Origin: Staphylococcus xylosus
GTDB taxonomy: Bacteria; Bacillota; Bacilli; Staphylococcales; Staphylococcaceae
DNA length: 64,000 bases
Direction: 5' to 3'
NCBI RefSeq assembly: GCF_002732165.1
Contig: NZ_MRZO01000001.1
Coordinates: 1-64,000, forward strand
The translations under genes and the position numbers were made by a program. Shown here one piece after another: positions 1-9,119 of the stretch; the stretch's first letter is position 1, and each line of letters begins with the position of its first letter. The notes under the pieces are model-generated. The model searched no databases, had not been told where the DNA came from, and saw only the letters and a program-made list of their open reading frames with translations.

Positions 1-13
1 ATCGGGACCGCCA
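1..13 (+). tRNA. tRNA-Asp, 3' end only (partial)
   Basis: The first 13 bases are identical to the acceptor 3' strand plus CCA of the complete tRNA-Asp at 43446-43521, and the following spacer is the same too. The rest of the gene lies before the window. Confidence 0.85.
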
Positions 14-24
14 TTTTTAATTAT

Positions 25-97
25 GGTTCAGTAGCTCAGTTGGTAGAGCAATGGATTGAAGCTCCATGTGTCGGCAGTTCGATTCTGTCCTGAACCA
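25..97 (+). tRNA. tRNA-Phe (GAA)
   Basis: Cloverleaf with acceptor GGTTCAG/CTGAACC, anticodon GAA at 58-60 and T-loop TTCGATT. CCA is not encoded. The gene is identical to the copy at 43533-43605. Confidence 0.96.
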
Positions 98-107
98 TTT
101 TATGCAA

Positions 108-183
<76 letters not shown>

Positions 184-189
184 TTCTTA

Positions 190-273
190 GGAGGGGTAGC
201 GAAGTGGCTAAACGCGGCGGACTGTAAATCCGCTCCTTCGGGTTCGGCAGTTCGAATCTGCCCCCCTCCACCA
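190..273 (+). tRNA. tRNA-Tyr (GTA)
   Basis: Class II tRNA with a long variable arm. Acceptor GGAGGGG pairs with CCCCTCC, anticodon GTA lies at 224-226, and CCA is encoded. Confidence 0.96.
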
Positions 274-291
274 TTTATTTTTTAATTTAAT

Positions 292-365
292 AGGGGCATA
301 TTTCAACGGTAGAATAGAGGTCTCCAAAACCTTTGATGTGGGTTCGATTCCTACTGCCCCTGCCA
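292..365 (+). tRNA. tRNA-Trp (CCA)
   Basis: Acceptor AGGGGCA pairs with TGCCCCT, anticodon CCA lies at 324-326, and a 3' CCA is encoded. Confidence 0.95.
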
Positions 366-366
366 T

Positions 367-440
367 GGCGGTTGTGGCGAAGTGGTTAACGCATCGGATT
401 GTGGTTCCGACACTCGTGGGTTCGATTCCCATCATCCGCC
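367..440 (+). tRNA. tRNA-His (GTG)
   Basis: The extra 5' G (367) faces discriminator C (440), as is typical of tRNA-His. Anticodon GTG lies at 401-403. The gene is identical to the copy at 43625-43698. Confidence 0.96.
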
Positions 441-451
441 CTTTATATTAA

Positions 452-523
452 TGGGCTATAGCCAAGCGGTAAGGCAATGGACTTTGACTCCATCACGCGC
501 TGGTTCGAATCCAGCTAGCCCAG
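452..523 (+). tRNA. tRNA-Gln (TTG)
   Basis: Acceptor TGGGCTA pairs with TAGCCCA and anticodon TTG lies at 484-486. CCA is not encoded. Confidence 0.95.
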
Positions 524-532
524 TTTTTTATT

Positions 533-603
<71 letters not shown>

Positions 604-613
604 TCATCAAAAT

Positions 614-688
614 GCGGGAGTATTTCAACTTTTAGAATCCGTTCCTTCCCGGAACGAGGTATAGGTGTAAGTCCTATCTTCCGCTCCA
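614..688 (+). tRNA. tRNA-Gly (TCC), non-canonical, copy 1
   Basis: Acceptor GCGGGAG pairs with CTTCCGC, the anticodon arm is CGTTC-CTTCCCG-GAACG (anticodon TCC), and CCA is encoded. The D loop lacks the GG pair and the T loop reads TGTAAGT instead of TTCRANN. This loss of elongator features is known from the staphylococcal tRNA-Gly species that feed pentaglycine synthesis by the Fem enzymes. The elongator-type tRNA-Gly(TCC) is at 43715. Confidence 0.9.
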
Positions 689-703
689 TAATTTAATACT
701 TAA

Positions 704-778
704 GCGGGAGTAGTTCAACTCTCAGAACACATTCCTTCCCGGAATGAGGTATAGGTGTAAGTCCTATCTTCCGCTCCA
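704..778 (+). tRNA. tRNA-Gly (TCC), non-canonical, copy 2
   Basis: Same architecture as copy 1, but the anticodon stem is CATTC/GAATG and the D loop differs. CCA is encoded. It is essentially identical to copy 4. Confidence 0.9.
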
Positions 779-793
779 TAATTTATTACTTAT

Positions 794-868
794 GCGGGGG
801 TATTTCAACTCTTAGAATCCGTTCCTTCCCGGAACGAGATATAGGTGTAAGTCCTATCCTCCGCTCCA
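794..868 (+). tRNA. tRNA-Gly (TCC), non-canonical, copy 3
   Basis: Acceptor GCGGGGG pairs with CCTCCGC. The A-T pair of copy 1 has changed to G-C on both strands, a compensatory change that argues the RNA is still under selection. The anticodon stem matches copy 1, and CCA is encoded. Confidence 0.9.
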
Positions 869-883
869 TAATTTAATATTTAA

Positions 884-958
884 GCGGGAGTAGTTCAACT
901 CTCAGAACACATTCCTTCCCGGAATGAGGTATAGGTGTAAGTCCTATCTTCCGCTCCA
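884..958 (+). tRNA. tRNA-Gly (TCC), non-canonical, copy 4
   Basis: Repeats copy 2 (CATTC/GAATG anticodon stem, T loop TGTAAGT, CCA encoded). It is the last tRNA before the cluster terminator. Confidence 0.9.
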
Positions 959-964
959 TTTATT

Positions 965-988
965 CTTCCTTGTAGGAAGTTTTTTTTA
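965..988 (+). terminator. Terminator of first tRNA cluster
   Basis: CTTCCT-tgt-AGGAAG stem followed by a run of T, 6 bp after the last tRNA-Gly. Confidence 0.8.
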
Positions 989-1147
989 TATCTTTTTTTA
1001 TCTTAGTATATATCCTTATTTTAACTTCCAATATTTGTAGAAATATCTGTATAATATGGTAATATGAATAATTACAATAGTGTTTTGTACTATTAATTTA
1101 AATAGCATACACTATTAAAAATACTTTTTGGTAGGAGATTATATATA

Positions 1148-1534
1148 ATGATTAGAACAATGATGAATGGAAAAATTCATAGAGCGAGAGTGACGGAATC
1201 AAACTTAAATTATGTAGGTAGTATTACTATAGATAAAGATTTATTAGAAGCAGTTGACATATTACCTAATGAAAAGGTTGCTATTGTAAATAATAATAAT
1301 GGGGCGAGATTTGAAACATATGTGATTGAAGGTGAACGAGGTAGTGGTAAGATTTGTTTGAATGGTGCTGCATCTAGATTAGTTGAAGTGGATGATGTGG
1401 TAATCATTATGTCTTATGTTCAGCTGAATGAAGAGGAGCTTTCTATACATGCACCAAAAGTTGCTGTTTTAAATGAATATAATCAAATTACACAAATGAT
1501 TCATGAAGTTGAGAATGAAGTTATAACAGATTAG
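1148..1534 (+). CDS. panD: Aspartate 1-decarboxylase PanD
   Basis: The 128-residue protein should make beta-alanine from L-aspartate for pantothenate and CoA synthesis. Pyruvoyl-dependent PanD is cleaved before a serine; here Gly24-Ser25 sits in YVGSIT. Lys9, Arg54 and Tyr58, known active-site positions of the family, are also present. Length and motifs match PanD along the whole chain. The ATG follows GTAGGAG. The gene stands alone between two tRNA loci; in S. aureus panD is grouped with panB and panC, and neither is in this window. No terminator is obvious in the 160 bp after the stop. Confidence 0.95.
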   Translation: MIRTMMNGKIHRARVTESNLNYVGSITIDKDLLEAVDILPNEKVAIVNNNNGARFETYVIEGERGSGKICLNGAASRLVEVDDVVIIMSYVQLNEEELSIHAPKVAVLNEYNQITQMIHEVENEVITD

Positions 1535-1698
1535 CTTTTAATAATTTCTTATATTAAATATTTTAGTGGTCTTTAAATTACAGTATTTATATAAGTAAAT
1601 ATACTTTAGCTTTGAAGTTAAATAGTGACAAAAATTACAATTTACATGTAAAAAAATTGTACCTAAACTAAGCAATTACAGCTTTTTTAATAAATCTA

Positions 1699-1727
1699 TT
1701 GACGACAAATGTAGTTAGTAATATAAT
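1699..1727 (+). promoter_or_regulatory. Promoter of tRNA-Leu
   Basis: TTGACG (1699-1704), a 17-bp spacer and TATAAT (1722-1727) lie about 80 bp upstream of tRNA-Leu. The rest of 1535-1806 is AT-rich with nothing else recognised. Confidence 0.75.
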
Positions 1728-1806
1728 ATACTTATGCCATTTAGAAGTTGTAAAATATTTACAGATATAAATGATAATTTATAAATAGTCTCGTATGAGC
1801 TATTGA

Positions 1807-1889
1807 GCCGGCGTGGCGGAATTGGCAGACGCGCGGGACTCAAAATCCCGTTCCTTTTTGGAGTGTCGGTTCGATCCCGACCGCCGGTA
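1807..1889 (+). tRNA. tRNA-Leu (CAA)
   Basis: Class II tRNA with a long variable arm and anticodon CAA at 1841-1843. Acceptor GCCGGCG pairs with CGCCGGT. CCA is not encoded. Confidence 0.95.
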
Positions 1890-1912
1890 CTAATAAAATA
1901 ACTAACATTTAA

Positions 1913-1943
1913 GAAACATCATTTAATGATGTTTCTTTTTTTT
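1913..1943 (+). terminator. Terminator of tRNA-Leu
   Basis: GAAACATCAT-tta-ATGATGTTTC hairpin followed by a T run. Confidence 0.9.
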
Positions 1944-2156
1944 ACTCTCTTTTAGTTTATATAGAAATAGAGAAGTTAGTTTAACAATTGTATTTTAATT
2001 ATATGTTGTTGTTTCCATTAGACAGAGGTTACTTTTGTTAATTTCTATATTTGTAAAACCTTTAAAATTAATTATTACTATGTCTAAGTTAATATTGTAG
2101 TTTAATACAATGTGTAATATTATTAGTCTAATGTTATATTTGGAGGACATAATTTA

Positions 2157-3224
2157 ATGGTTAAATATAAAAGTTCAGAATCAAGCGGAAAACAATTTTT
2201 TACTAATATTTTACAAGCTGTTGGTGCAGGTGTAGTTATTGCTTTACTACCTAATGCGCTATTGGGAGAATTATTAAAGTTCTTTAAAGAAGGTAATCAA
2301 TTACTAGAATCAATATATCAACTTGTAGTATTAATTCAGTCGTTTATGGCATTTATAATCGGTGTTTTAGCAGCACATCAATTTAAGTTTAATGGTGCAG
2401 GAGCTGCTATGGTAGGTGTTTCTGCTATGTTAGGTAGTGGCGCTGTGAAAATTACAGCTGATGGATTTGTGTTAAATGGTATCGGTGATATTATAAATAC
2501 TATTCTCATCGTTATTGTTGCATGTTTTTTATATTTATTACTACGCGATAAACTCGGCTCATTAGAAATGATTATTTTACCAGTGTTAATACCTGTTATT
2601 AGTGGTGTGATTGGCTTATATACGTTAAGTTATGTATCAAACGTAACTAAAGGTTTAGGCCATGTTGTTAGTTCATTTACAGAACTTAATCCAATGTTAA
2701 TGTCGATATTAATTTGTATCACTTATTCATTACTAATGGTAACACCAATATCTGTTGTAGCTATTGCAACTGCCATAGGTTTATCTGGATTAGGAAGTGG
2801 TGCAGCAAATATGGGTATAGTTGCTGCATGTGTGACGTTCTTATTTGGTTCAATTAGAGTTAATAGTGTTGGGGTGAATCTAGTCCTAATAATCGGTGCT
2901 GCAAAAATGATGATACCGGTTTATTTTAAACATTTAATTATTGCAGTTCCATTAACTATAAACGGTATAATTGGTGGTTTAATTGCTTATTTCATAGGTA
3001 TACATGGCACACCAATGTCTGCAGGGTTTGGATATACAGGGCTTGTAGGGCCAATAAATGCATTTAATCGTATGGATGGTGATCCGATGACCAATATTAT
3101 TCTACTTATTTTTGGATACTTTATCATACCTTTTGTAGCAGCATTTTTTGTACATGAATTATGCAAAAAATTCATTGCTAAATATTCTGATGAAATTTAT
3201 AGATTCGAAATCCCAAGACAATAG
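2157..3224 (+). CDS. PTS_EIIC_2-family membrane protein
   Basis: A 355-residue, very hydrophobic protein with about nine to ten predicted membrane spans. It resembles the stand-alone 'PTS transporter subunit IIC' family (PTS_EIIC_2). No EIIA or EIIB domain is fused and none is encoded nearby, so sugar phosphorylation through this gene alone is doubtful and the substrate is unknown. Glycine-rich turns such as GLSGLGSGAA (about residue 207) and HGTPMSAGFG (about 283) are typical of the family's re-entrant loops. ATG follows TTTGGAGGACATA. The gene is monocistronic: a terminator follows at 3328 and the next gene has its own promoter. Confidence 0.75.
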   Translation: MVKYKSSESSGKQFFTNILQAVGAGVVIALLPNALLGELLKFFKEGNQLLESIYQLVVLIQSFMAFIIGVLAAHQFKFNGAGAAMVGVSAMLGSGAVKITADGFVLNGIGDIINTILIVIVACFLYLLLRDKLGSLEMIILPVLIPVISGVIGLYTLSYVSNVTKGLGHVVSSFTELNPMLMSILICITYSLLMVTPISVVAIATAIGLSGLGSGAANMGIVAACVTFLFGSIRVNSVGVNLVLIIGAAKMMIPVYFKHLIIAVPLTINGIIGGLIAYFIGIHGTPMSAGFGYTGLVGPINAFNRMDGDPMTNIILLIFGYFIIPFVAAFFVHELCKKFIAKYSDEIYRFEIPRQ

Positions 3225-3327
3225 GTGTTTCGTACTTTACAAACTCAAAATAACTAACTATCTAAATTTTGCATATAAAAGATAAAAATAAGTATATGTT
3301 ATATCACTCTTTTAAGTGCTAAATACA

Positions 3328-3376
3328 ACGGTTTAAGAAATCATTACCAAACATTTGATTTCTAACCGTTTTTTTA
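3328..3376 (+). terminator. Terminator after PTS_EIIC_2 gene
   Basis: AACGGTT and AGAAATC arms pair with GATTTCT and ACCGTT across a 14-base loop, followed by TTTTTTTA. Confidence 0.85.
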
Positions 3377-3448
3377 TACATAAGTATTGCATAATAATTT
3401 ATTATCATAAAAGAAAATGCGATATAACAATAATTTTAAAAAATATTA

Positions 3449-3477
3449 TTGAATAATGTTGCGTTATTGTGTATAAT
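3449..3477 (+). promoter_or_regulatory. Promoter of amino-acid ABC operon
   Basis: TTGAAT (3449-3454), a 17-bp spacer and TATAAT (3472-3477), 30 bp before the start codon at 3507. Confidence 0.65.
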
Positions 3478-3506
3478 AATTAATATTATAGAGAGGGGAT
3501 ACAAAG

Positions 3507-4973
3507 ATGAAACACATATTAAAAGGCTTTATGGTATGTATAATTATTCTTAGTGCCATAATAAGTTATATAAACCCTACAGCTCATGCACAAACGCAAG
3601 ACGATCAATGGGAAAAAATAAAAGAACGTGGTGAGTTAAGGGTTGGTTTGTCAGCTGATTATGCACCTTATGAATTTGAACATAATGTTAATGGTAAGTC
3701 TGAATACGCGGGAATAGATATTGAATTAGCGAAAAAAGTAGCAAAGGACAATGGTTTAAAATTAAAGATTGTAAATATGCAATTTGATAGTTTACTGGGA
3801 GCTATTAAAACTGGGAAAGTAGATTTAATCATTTCTGGTATGACACCTACGCCAGAACGTAAAAAAGAAGTAGACTTTTCTGATCCATATATGACCGTTC
3901 AGCAAAAAATGATTATAAAAAAATCTGATGCTGATAATTTAAAAACTATCGATGATTTTACTAATAAAAAAATAGGTGTTCAAAAGCAGACACAACAGGA
4001 AAAAATCGCTCAGTCAGATATTGAAAATGCTCAAATTCAATCACTTACTAGAGTTCCAGAAGTAATTATGTCATTAAAAAGTGGAAAAGTAAGCGGCATG
4101 GTTATTGAAGGACCAGTTGCAGAAGCCTATTTAAAGCAAAATAAAGATCTAACTTTTGCTGATGGAGTGAAATTTAATGAAGGAACTAAAAGTACAGCAA
4201 TAGCTGCACCAAAAAACTCTCCTAAATTGATGGAAAAATTAAATACTAGTATTAAAGAGGTTAAGGATAAAAACTTAATTGCAGACTATAAAGACTCAGC
4301 TGCAGAAGCTATGAAAAAAGATGATGGTAACTTCTTTAGTAAGTATGGTAACTTTTTCTTGAAAGGTATCCAAAACACTATTTTAATTTCAATTGTTGGT
4401 GTGTTATTAGGAACAGTTTTTGGAGCTATTATAGCATTAATAAAACTTAGTAAGATCAAAGTACTTAGATGGATAGCTTCAGCTTATATTGAATTCCTAA
4501 GAGGTACTCCATTGTTGGTACAAGTATTTTTAGTCTATTTTGGTACCACAGCGATGCTTGGTTTAGATATATCAGCCTTAATTTGCGGTATGATCGCGCT
4601 AGTAATTAACTGTTCAGCGTATATTGCCGAAATAATTAGAGCAGGAATCAATGCGGTAGATAAAGGGCAAACGGAAGCTGCACGTAGTTTAGGGCTTACA
4701 TACGGTCAAACTATGAAAACAGTTATATTGCCTCAAGCAATTAAAAAGATATTACCAGCGTTAGGAAATGAATTTGTGACTGTTATTAAAGAGTCATCAA
4801 TTGTTTCTGTAATAGGTGTAAGTGAAATTATGTTTAATGCACAAGTAGTTCAAGGTGCTTCATTTGATCCATTCACGCCACTATTAGTTGCAGCAGTATT
4901 ATACTTTATACTTACATTCACACTATCTAGAGTGATGTATTTCTTTGAAGGGAGAATGAAAGTTAGTGATTAA
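3507..4973 (+). CDS. Amino-acid ABC transporter, binding protein fused to permease
   Basis: One 488-residue chain combines two usually separate subunits of a polar-amino-acid importer. Residues 1-29 are a signal peptide ending in AHA. Residues about 35-275 form a type-3 solute-binding domain ([30 protein letters not shown]). Residues about 290-480 form a HisM/GlnP-type permease with the EAA loop ([18 protein letters not shown]) that docks on the ATPase. The same fusion is known in staphylococci and streptococci as ArtQ- or GlnP-like proteins. Glutamine or arginine are the likely substrates by family, but sequence alone does not decide. It overlaps the downstream ATPase gene by 8 bases. Confidence 0.9.
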   Translation: MKHILKGFMVCIIILSAIISYINPTAHAQTQDDQWEKIKERGELRVGLSADYAPYEFEHNVNGKSEYAGIDIELAKKVAKDNGLKLKIVNMQFDSLLGAIKTGKVDLIISGMTPTPERKKEVDFSDPYMTVQQKMIIKKSDADNLKTIDDFTNKKIGVQKQTQQEKIAQSDIENAQIQSLTRVPEVIMSLKSGKVSGMVIEGPVAEAYLKQNKDLTFADGVKFNEGTKSTAIAAPKNSPKLMEKLNTSIKEVKDKNLIADYKDSAAEAMKKDDGNFFSKYGNFFLKGIQNTILISIVGVLLGTVFGAIIALIKLSKIKVLRWIASAYIEFLRGTPLLVQVFLVYFGTTAMLGLDISALICGMIALVINCSAYIAEIIRAGINAVDKGQTEAARSLGLTYGQTMKTVILPQAIKKILPALGNEFVTVIKESSIVSVIGVSEIMFNAQVVQGASFDPFTPLLVAAVLYFILTFTLSRVMYFFEGRMKVSD

Positions 4974-5688
4974 TATTAAAAATTTATATAAAACTTTTGG
5001 GAAAAATGAAGTTTTAAAAGGTATTGATATGACAGTGAATCAAGGAGAAGTTGTAGCTATCATTGGTCCTTCAGGTAGTGGGAAAAGTACATTACTGCGT
5101 TGTATGAATTTATTAGAAACACCTACAAGTGGTGAGGTTATATTTAAAGAACATAGCTTAACAAGTAAAAATACAGAGTTAGAAAAATTACGTCAACAAA
5201 TGGGTATGGTATTTCAAAACTTTAACTTATTCCCGCATAAAAAAGTGATTGATAATATCATTTTAGCACCAAGTTTGTTAAAAAAAGACAAGCAAAGTAA
5301 TTTAAAGGAGCAAGCTCAGGAATTATTAGATAAAGTAGGATTAAGTGATAAAGCGGATGCTTATCCATCGCAATTATCAGGTGGGCAAAAGCAGAGAGTT
5401 GCTATTGCTAGAGCATTAGCGATGAATCCGGAAGTTTTACTCTTTGATGAACCTACTTCAGCACTAGACCCTGAAGTAGTTGGTGATGTTCTGAAAGTTA
5501 TGAAAGATCTAGCAAAAGAAGGTATGACAATGGTTGTTGTAACACATGAAATGAATTTTGCTAGAGATGTGAGTGATAAAGTAGTATTTATGGCAGATGG
5601 GGTTATCGTTGAATCAGGTAATCCTGAGGCAATATTTGAACAACAACAACATGAAAGAACTAAAAACTTCTTAAGTAGAGTATTATAA
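4966..5688 (+). CDS. glnQ: Amino-acid ABC transporter ATP-binding protein
   Basis: A 240-residue PAAT-family ATPase that powers the fused binding-protein/permease encoded upstream. Walker A is GPSGSGKST (residues 34-42), the signature is [14 protein letters not shown], Walker B is [12 protein letters not shown], and the switch histidine is in VVTHEM. The start is GTG inside the end of the permease gene, preceded by GAAGGGAG, so translation is probably coupled. The gene symbol reflects family similarity; the transported amino acid is not proven. Confidence 0.92.
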   Translation: MINIKNLYKTFGKNEVLKGIDMTVNQGEVVAIIGPSGSGKSTLLRCMNLLETPTSGEVIFKEHSLTSKNTELEKLRQQMGMVFQNFNLFPHKKVIDNIILAPSLLKKDKQSNLKEQAQELLDKVGLSDKADAYPSQLSGGQKQRVAIARALAMNPEVLLFDEPTSALDPEVVGDVLKVMKDLAKEGMTMVVVTHEMNFARDVSDKVVFMADGVIVESGNPEAIFEQQQHERTKNFLSRVL

Positions 5689-5701
5689 ATTTTTATTAAG
5701 G

Positions 5702-5757
5702 CCAGGTAGATAAAGTAATTATGACAATATAATTGCTTAACTACTTGGTTTTTATTT
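5702..5757 (+). terminator. Terminator of glnQ operon
   Basis: A long, slightly imperfect hairpin (CCAGGTAG ... CTACTTGG, with inner AATT/AATT arms) ends in TTTTTATTTTT. Confidence 0.75.
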
Positions 5758-5850
5758 TTGATAATAAAAAATGAATTTATGCACACTCTAAACACGAAAT
5801 AATGTGTTAAACTGTAGGATGTATGTTTTTAATGTGGGGTGTAAGAATAA

Positions 5851-6981
5851 ATGGATTTAAATCAATTAAAACAAGATGTAATTGACTATGCACATACGAT
5901 AGGTATCGATAGTATAGGTTTTACTACTGCTGATCCATTTGATGAAATGAAACAAAAGTTAGTAGATTATCATGCTAAAGGTTATGCATCAGGTTTTGAA
6001 GAATCAGATATAGAGTTAAGAACTGAACCGACATTAACATTACCGACAGCACGGTCTATTATCGCAATTGCGGTAGGATATCCTAATAAATTAAAAGGCG
6101 CACCTAAGAGTACTAGAGGAGATAGAAGAGGTATGTTTGCTCGTGCTTCATGGGGGCAAGACTATCACTCTATTATGCGAAAACGCTTGGATAAACTAGC
6201 TGATTATTTGAGATATAGAGTAGAGGGCGTTGAAATTCAGTCAATGGTAGATACTGGAGCATTGTCAGATAGAGCTGTGGCAGAGCGTGCTGGTTTAGGT
6301 TATGTTGGTAGAAATGGTTTTGTAATCAACCCTGAACTAGGAACCTGGACATATTTAGGAGAAATGCTTGTAAGTGTGCCTTTTGCACCGGATGATCCAT
6401 TACTGGATAGTTGTGGAGACTGTACCATTTGCGTTGATCGTTGTCCGACTGGTGCACTTGTTGGAGATGGTCAACTAAATAGTCAAAAATGTATTAGCTT
6501 TTTAACCCAAACAAAAGGGTACCTAGCAGATGAATATCGTTATAAAATAGGTAATCGACTATACGGATGTGATACTTGTCAGCAAGTATGTCCGAGAAAT
6601 AAGGGTATAAACACCCAGCATGATGATATTGTCTTAGAGCCTGAAATTTTAAAACCAAGATTAGTGCCATTACTAAAAATGAGTAATAAAGAATTTAAAA
6701 ATACGTATGGTCATTTAGCAGGTGCTTGGAGAGGTAAAAAGCCTATTCAGCGTAATGCAATAGTAGCATTAGCACATTTCAAAGAAGAAAGTGCTATTCC
6801 TGATTTACAAGATGTTGCATTGAATGATCCTCGTCCAATGATTAGGGGAACAGCGTATTGGGCAATTGGGCAAATACAGGGAGAAAATGCTAGAAGCTTT
6901 ATTGAACAACAATACCAAAATGAACTAGAAGAAGTTCAACAAGAAATGTTAAAAGGATTAGAAATGAGGAGAGAACAATAG
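5851..6981 (+). CDS. queG: Epoxyqueuosine reductase QueG
   Basis: This 376-residue cobalamin- and Fe-S-dependent enzyme performs the last step of queuosine synthesis, reducing epoxyqueuosine in the wobble base of GUN-reading tRNAs. The N-terminal cobalamin-binding domain contains VDTGALSDRAVAERAG. Two [4Fe-4S] clusters are indicated by CGDCTICVDRCPTGAL (about residue 190) and CDTCQQVCPRN (about 242). The last ~100 residues are HEAT-like repeats (AIVALAHFKEE, MIRGTAYWAIGQ) that bind tRNA. The next gene, also a tRNA-modification enzyme, starts 1 base after the stop, so the two form an operon. Confidence 0.95.
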   Translation: MDLNQLKQDVIDYAHTIGIDSIGFTTADPFDEMKQKLVDYHAKGYASGFEESDIELRTEPTLTLPTARSIIAIAVGYPNKLKGAPKSTRGDRRGMFARASWGQDYHSIMRKRLDKLADYLRYRVEGVEIQSMVDTGALSDRAVAERAGLGYVGRNGFVINPELGTWTYLGEMLVSVPFAPDDPLLDSCGDCTICVDRCPTGALVGDGQLNSQKCISFLTQTKGYLADEYRYKIGNRLYGCDTCQQVCPRNKGINTQHDDIVLEPEILKPRLVPLLKMSNKEFKNTYGHLAGAWRGKKPIQRNAIVALAHFKEESAIPDLQDVALNDPRPMIRGTAYWAIGQIQGENARSFIEQQYQNELEEVQQEMLKGLEMRREQ

Positions 6982-6982
6982 C

Positions 6983-7453
6983 ATGACAAACCATATCGTA
7001 TTATTTCAACCACAAATACCAGGTAACACTGGTAGCATCGCAAGGACTTGTGCAGGAACATATACCAATTTACATTTAATTAAACCATTAGGATTTAGTA
7101 CAGATGATAAAATGTTAAAACGTGCAGGATTAGATTATTGGGAAACTGTAAATATTATGTATCATGAAAGTATAGAAGAATTTTTTGAAGCCACTGAAGG
7201 AACATATTATTTATTAACAAAATTTGGAGAAAAAACGTATTCAGACTTTGATTTTACAAATACTGAGCATGACCACTTTTTCATATTTGGTCGAGAAACA
7301 ACTGGCTTACCTGACTGGGTAAAAGAAAAATATGCAGATACTGCACTTCGTATACCTATGAATGATAATATTAGATCGCTGAACCTTTCTAACACTGCTT
7401 CTTTACTAATTTATGAAGCTTTGAGACAACAGAATTTTCCGGAGTTGCATTAA
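6983..7453 (+). CDS. trmL: tRNA (cytidine(34)-2'-O)-methyltransferase TrmL
   Basis: A 156-residue SPOUT methyltransferase that methylates the ribose of the wobble nucleotide in tRNA-Leu. The family signatures are all present: QPQIPGNTGSIARTCAGT near the N-terminus, FGRETTGLP in the SAM-binding trefoil knot (about residue 97), and IPMNDNIRSLNLSNTASL (about 124). The length is typical of TrmL. It is co-transcribed with queG, linking two wobble-position modification genes. Confidence 0.95.
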   Translation: MTNHIVLFQPQIPGNTGSIARTCAGTYTNLHLIKPLGFSTDDKMLKRAGLDYWETVNIMYHESIEEFFEATEGTYYLLTKFGEKTYSDFDFTNTEHDHFFIFGRETTGLPDWVKEKYADTALRIPMNDNIRSLNLSNTASLLIYEALRQQNFPELH

Positions 7454-7635
7454 TATTTATCGAAATGAATGAAAATATGCTAAAAGCTTTGTATAATGAT
7501 AATAAGTCTTATAATGGCTATTTGGACAAATCATCATTTAGTTTAATAAAGTATGGGTTTATAGGAACATTATGTAGGGTATTAATAAAAATAATGCTAG
7601 AACCGTCTTAATTGAAAAAGAGGAGTGTAATTACT

Positions 7636-8235
7636 ATGGCAATGAACTTTAAAGTTTTAGAAAACGAAAGAGTTGTAGCTGAATATGCTGCAGATATTTT
7701 AAGAAAACAATTTAACAATAATCCAACAACTATCGCAGGTGTACACCTTGCTAATGACAATGCTCCTGTATTGGATGAATTGAAGAAAAATGTAGATAAA
7801 AATGCTGTAGATTTCAGTCAAATTAATATACTTGATTATGATGATAAGAAATCTTATTTTGAAGCATTAGGCGTACCAGAAGGTCAAATTTATAATGTAT
7901 CATTTAGTGAAGACACTGAATCGTTTATCAAAGATAAGATTAAAACTAAAGAAAATAAAGGCAAATTAGTTACACAAGTACTTTCTATTGATACAAAAGG
8001 TAATTTAGACGTAAGTATCAAGCAAGGCCTTTTCTCAGCACGTGAAGTGATTTTAATCATTACTGGTAGTGAGAAAAAAGAAATTGTTCATAAACTTTAT
8101 GAAGAAAATGGTAAAACAAGTTTTGAACCTTCAGATTTAAAGGCTCACCGCATGGTTAATGTAATTTTAGATGAAGCGGCTGCAGAAGGTTTACCTGAAG
8201 ATGTTAGACATTATTTCACAGCACGTTTTGCATAA
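7636..8235 (+). CDS. NagB/RpiA-fold-like hypothetical protein
   Basis: A 199-residue soluble protein. Sequences such as NNPTTIAGVHLAND, SIDTKGNLDVSIKQGLFSAR and IILTGSEKK-like ILIITGSEKK recall the glucosamine-6-phosphate isomerase/deaminase fold. The usual sugar-phosphate active site is not evident, so enzymatic function is unproven. The start used is the ATG at 7636, with AAGAGGAG 9-10 bases upstream; a longer reading from TTG at 7612 would include the ribosome-binding site and is unlikely. An acidic small protein follows 20 bp after the stop, probably in the same transcript. Confidence 0.6.
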   Translation: MAMNFKVLENERVVAEYAADILRKQFNNNPTTIAGVHLANDNAPVLDELKKNVDKNAVDFSQINILDYDDKKSYFEALGVPEGQIYNVSFSEDTESFIKDKIKTKENKGKLVTQVLSIDTKGNLDVSIKQGLFSAREVILIITGSEKKEIVHKLYEENGKTSFEPSDLKAHRMVNVILDEAAAEGLPEDVRHYFTARFA

Positions 8236-8255
8236 TCAAATGTGAGGTGATCCAA

Positions 8256-8441
8256 ATGACAAAAAATAAGAATTCAAATGAACAACCAAACGAATCTTTA
8301 GTGCCAGAGAATGAAATGGTCGATGATTTCGATGATGTTGTTGAATTAGGTAAAGAGATGGAACAAATTTCAGAAGAAAATGATGAAGATAAATTAGATA
8401 AATCACATGATGCTGAAGTACGTTCTGACCTTAATGATTAA
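8256..8441 (+). CDS. Small acidic protein of unknown function
   Basis: A 61-residue, strongly acidic protein rich in Asp, Glu and Asn, without membrane segments or cysteine and probably disordered. It resembles the short 'SAS'-type conserved proteins of staphylococci, for which no function is established. The start is ATG at 8256 with AGGTGAT upstream. A start at 8247 would sit on the ribosome-binding site. It ends just before a strong terminator and is probably translated from the transcript of the preceding gene. Confidence 0.7.
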   Translation: MTKNKNSNEQPNESLVPENEMVDDFDDVVELGKEMEQISEENDEDKLDKSHDAEVRSDLND

Positions 8442-8450
8442 TATATAGCT

Positions 8451-8480
8451 AACCGAGACATTAATTAGTGTCTCGGTTTT
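8451..8480 (+). terminator. Terminator after small acidic protein
   Basis: AACCGAGACA-ttaattag-TGTCTCGGTT hairpin followed by TTAT. Confidence 0.9.
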
Positions 8481-8649
8481 ATATATTAATTATTATTTTA
8501 CAATTAAATAACCTTATATCATTGTTAGCTTATCAAATTAGATTTACAGTTATGTAAATTTAAATGTAGTGTGAGTTACAAAAAAGCAATGCCATGTTAA
8601 AAGTTAATATGGTATGATTAAAGCATTATTGATTTAAGGAGATTTATAT

Positions 8650-9060
8650 ATGTTAAGTAAGCAATGGAAATATATCATGATAGTTGCAGTAATTATTAAC
8701 TTATTATCAATTAAAGGTTTTCCAATGGCAATTGGTGCTATCTACTTACCAGTATTATTTAAAATTATTAAATTGCAGATAAATTTATCACGTGGCCTTG
8801 TAGATCAGGTTAATGCTTCTACATTTGTTAAAGGTAATCAAACAGGTATTATTATTAGTGTTTTATGCTGTATGATTGTAACTGTTTTATTATTTAAGCC
8901 GTTAGGCGATTTTTATAGCAATTTAGACGGCTTTTTAGGTTTATTAATCACAATAAGTCCAGTAACGATGGTAATCGGTGCTATACTGTTAATTTTAACT
9001 GCTATTGGTATTATTCAAGCTGCTAAAGAACAGTTTAAAAATGTAAATATAACAAAATAA
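8650..9060 (+). CDS. Hypothetical membrane protein
   Basis: A 136-residue protein with about four hydrophobic segments: two between residues 9 and 45, one at about 68-87 and one at about 98-122. A basic, polar C-terminus follows. No catalytic motif or named family is recognised. The start ATG follows AAGGAG. It is monocistronic between two terminators. Codon use and AT content match the surrounding core genes. Confidence 0.65.
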   Translation: MLSKQWKYIMIVAVIINLLSIKGFPMAIGAIYLPVLFKIIKLQINLSRGLVDQVNASTFVKGNQTGIIISVLCCMIVTVLLFKPLGDFYSNLDGFLGLLITISPVTMVIGAILLILTAIGIIQAAKEQFKNVNITK

Positions 9061-9084
9061 TTATAACGTCTAATAATTTTTAAG

Positions 9085-9119
9085 AAGAAAACCTCGGAAA
9101 TAGTTGAGGTTTTCTTTTT
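9085..9119 (+). terminator. Terminator after membrane protein gene
   Basis: AGAAAACCTC-ggaaatagtt-GAGGTTTTCT hairpin with TTTTTA. Confidence 0.88.

Larger units (their letters stand above)
611..960 (+). repeat. Tandem tRNA-Gly array, 90-bp period
   Basis: The four tRNA-Gly genes begin at 614, 704, 794 and 884, exactly 90 bp apart, with similar 15-bp spacers. Copies 1/3 and 2/4 are the closest pairs, so the array probably arose by duplication of a 180-bp two-gene unit. Confidence 0.9.

Noticed and set aside
614..958. 90-bp tandem repeats as a CRISPR array
   Set aside because: Each unit folds as a tRNA-Gly with encoded CCA; there are no unique spacers between short repeats and no cas genes.
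614..958. The four tRNA-Gly genes as dead pseudogenes
   Set aside because: Acceptor and anticodon stems are fully paired with a compensatory change in copy 3, which is unexpected for decaying genes.
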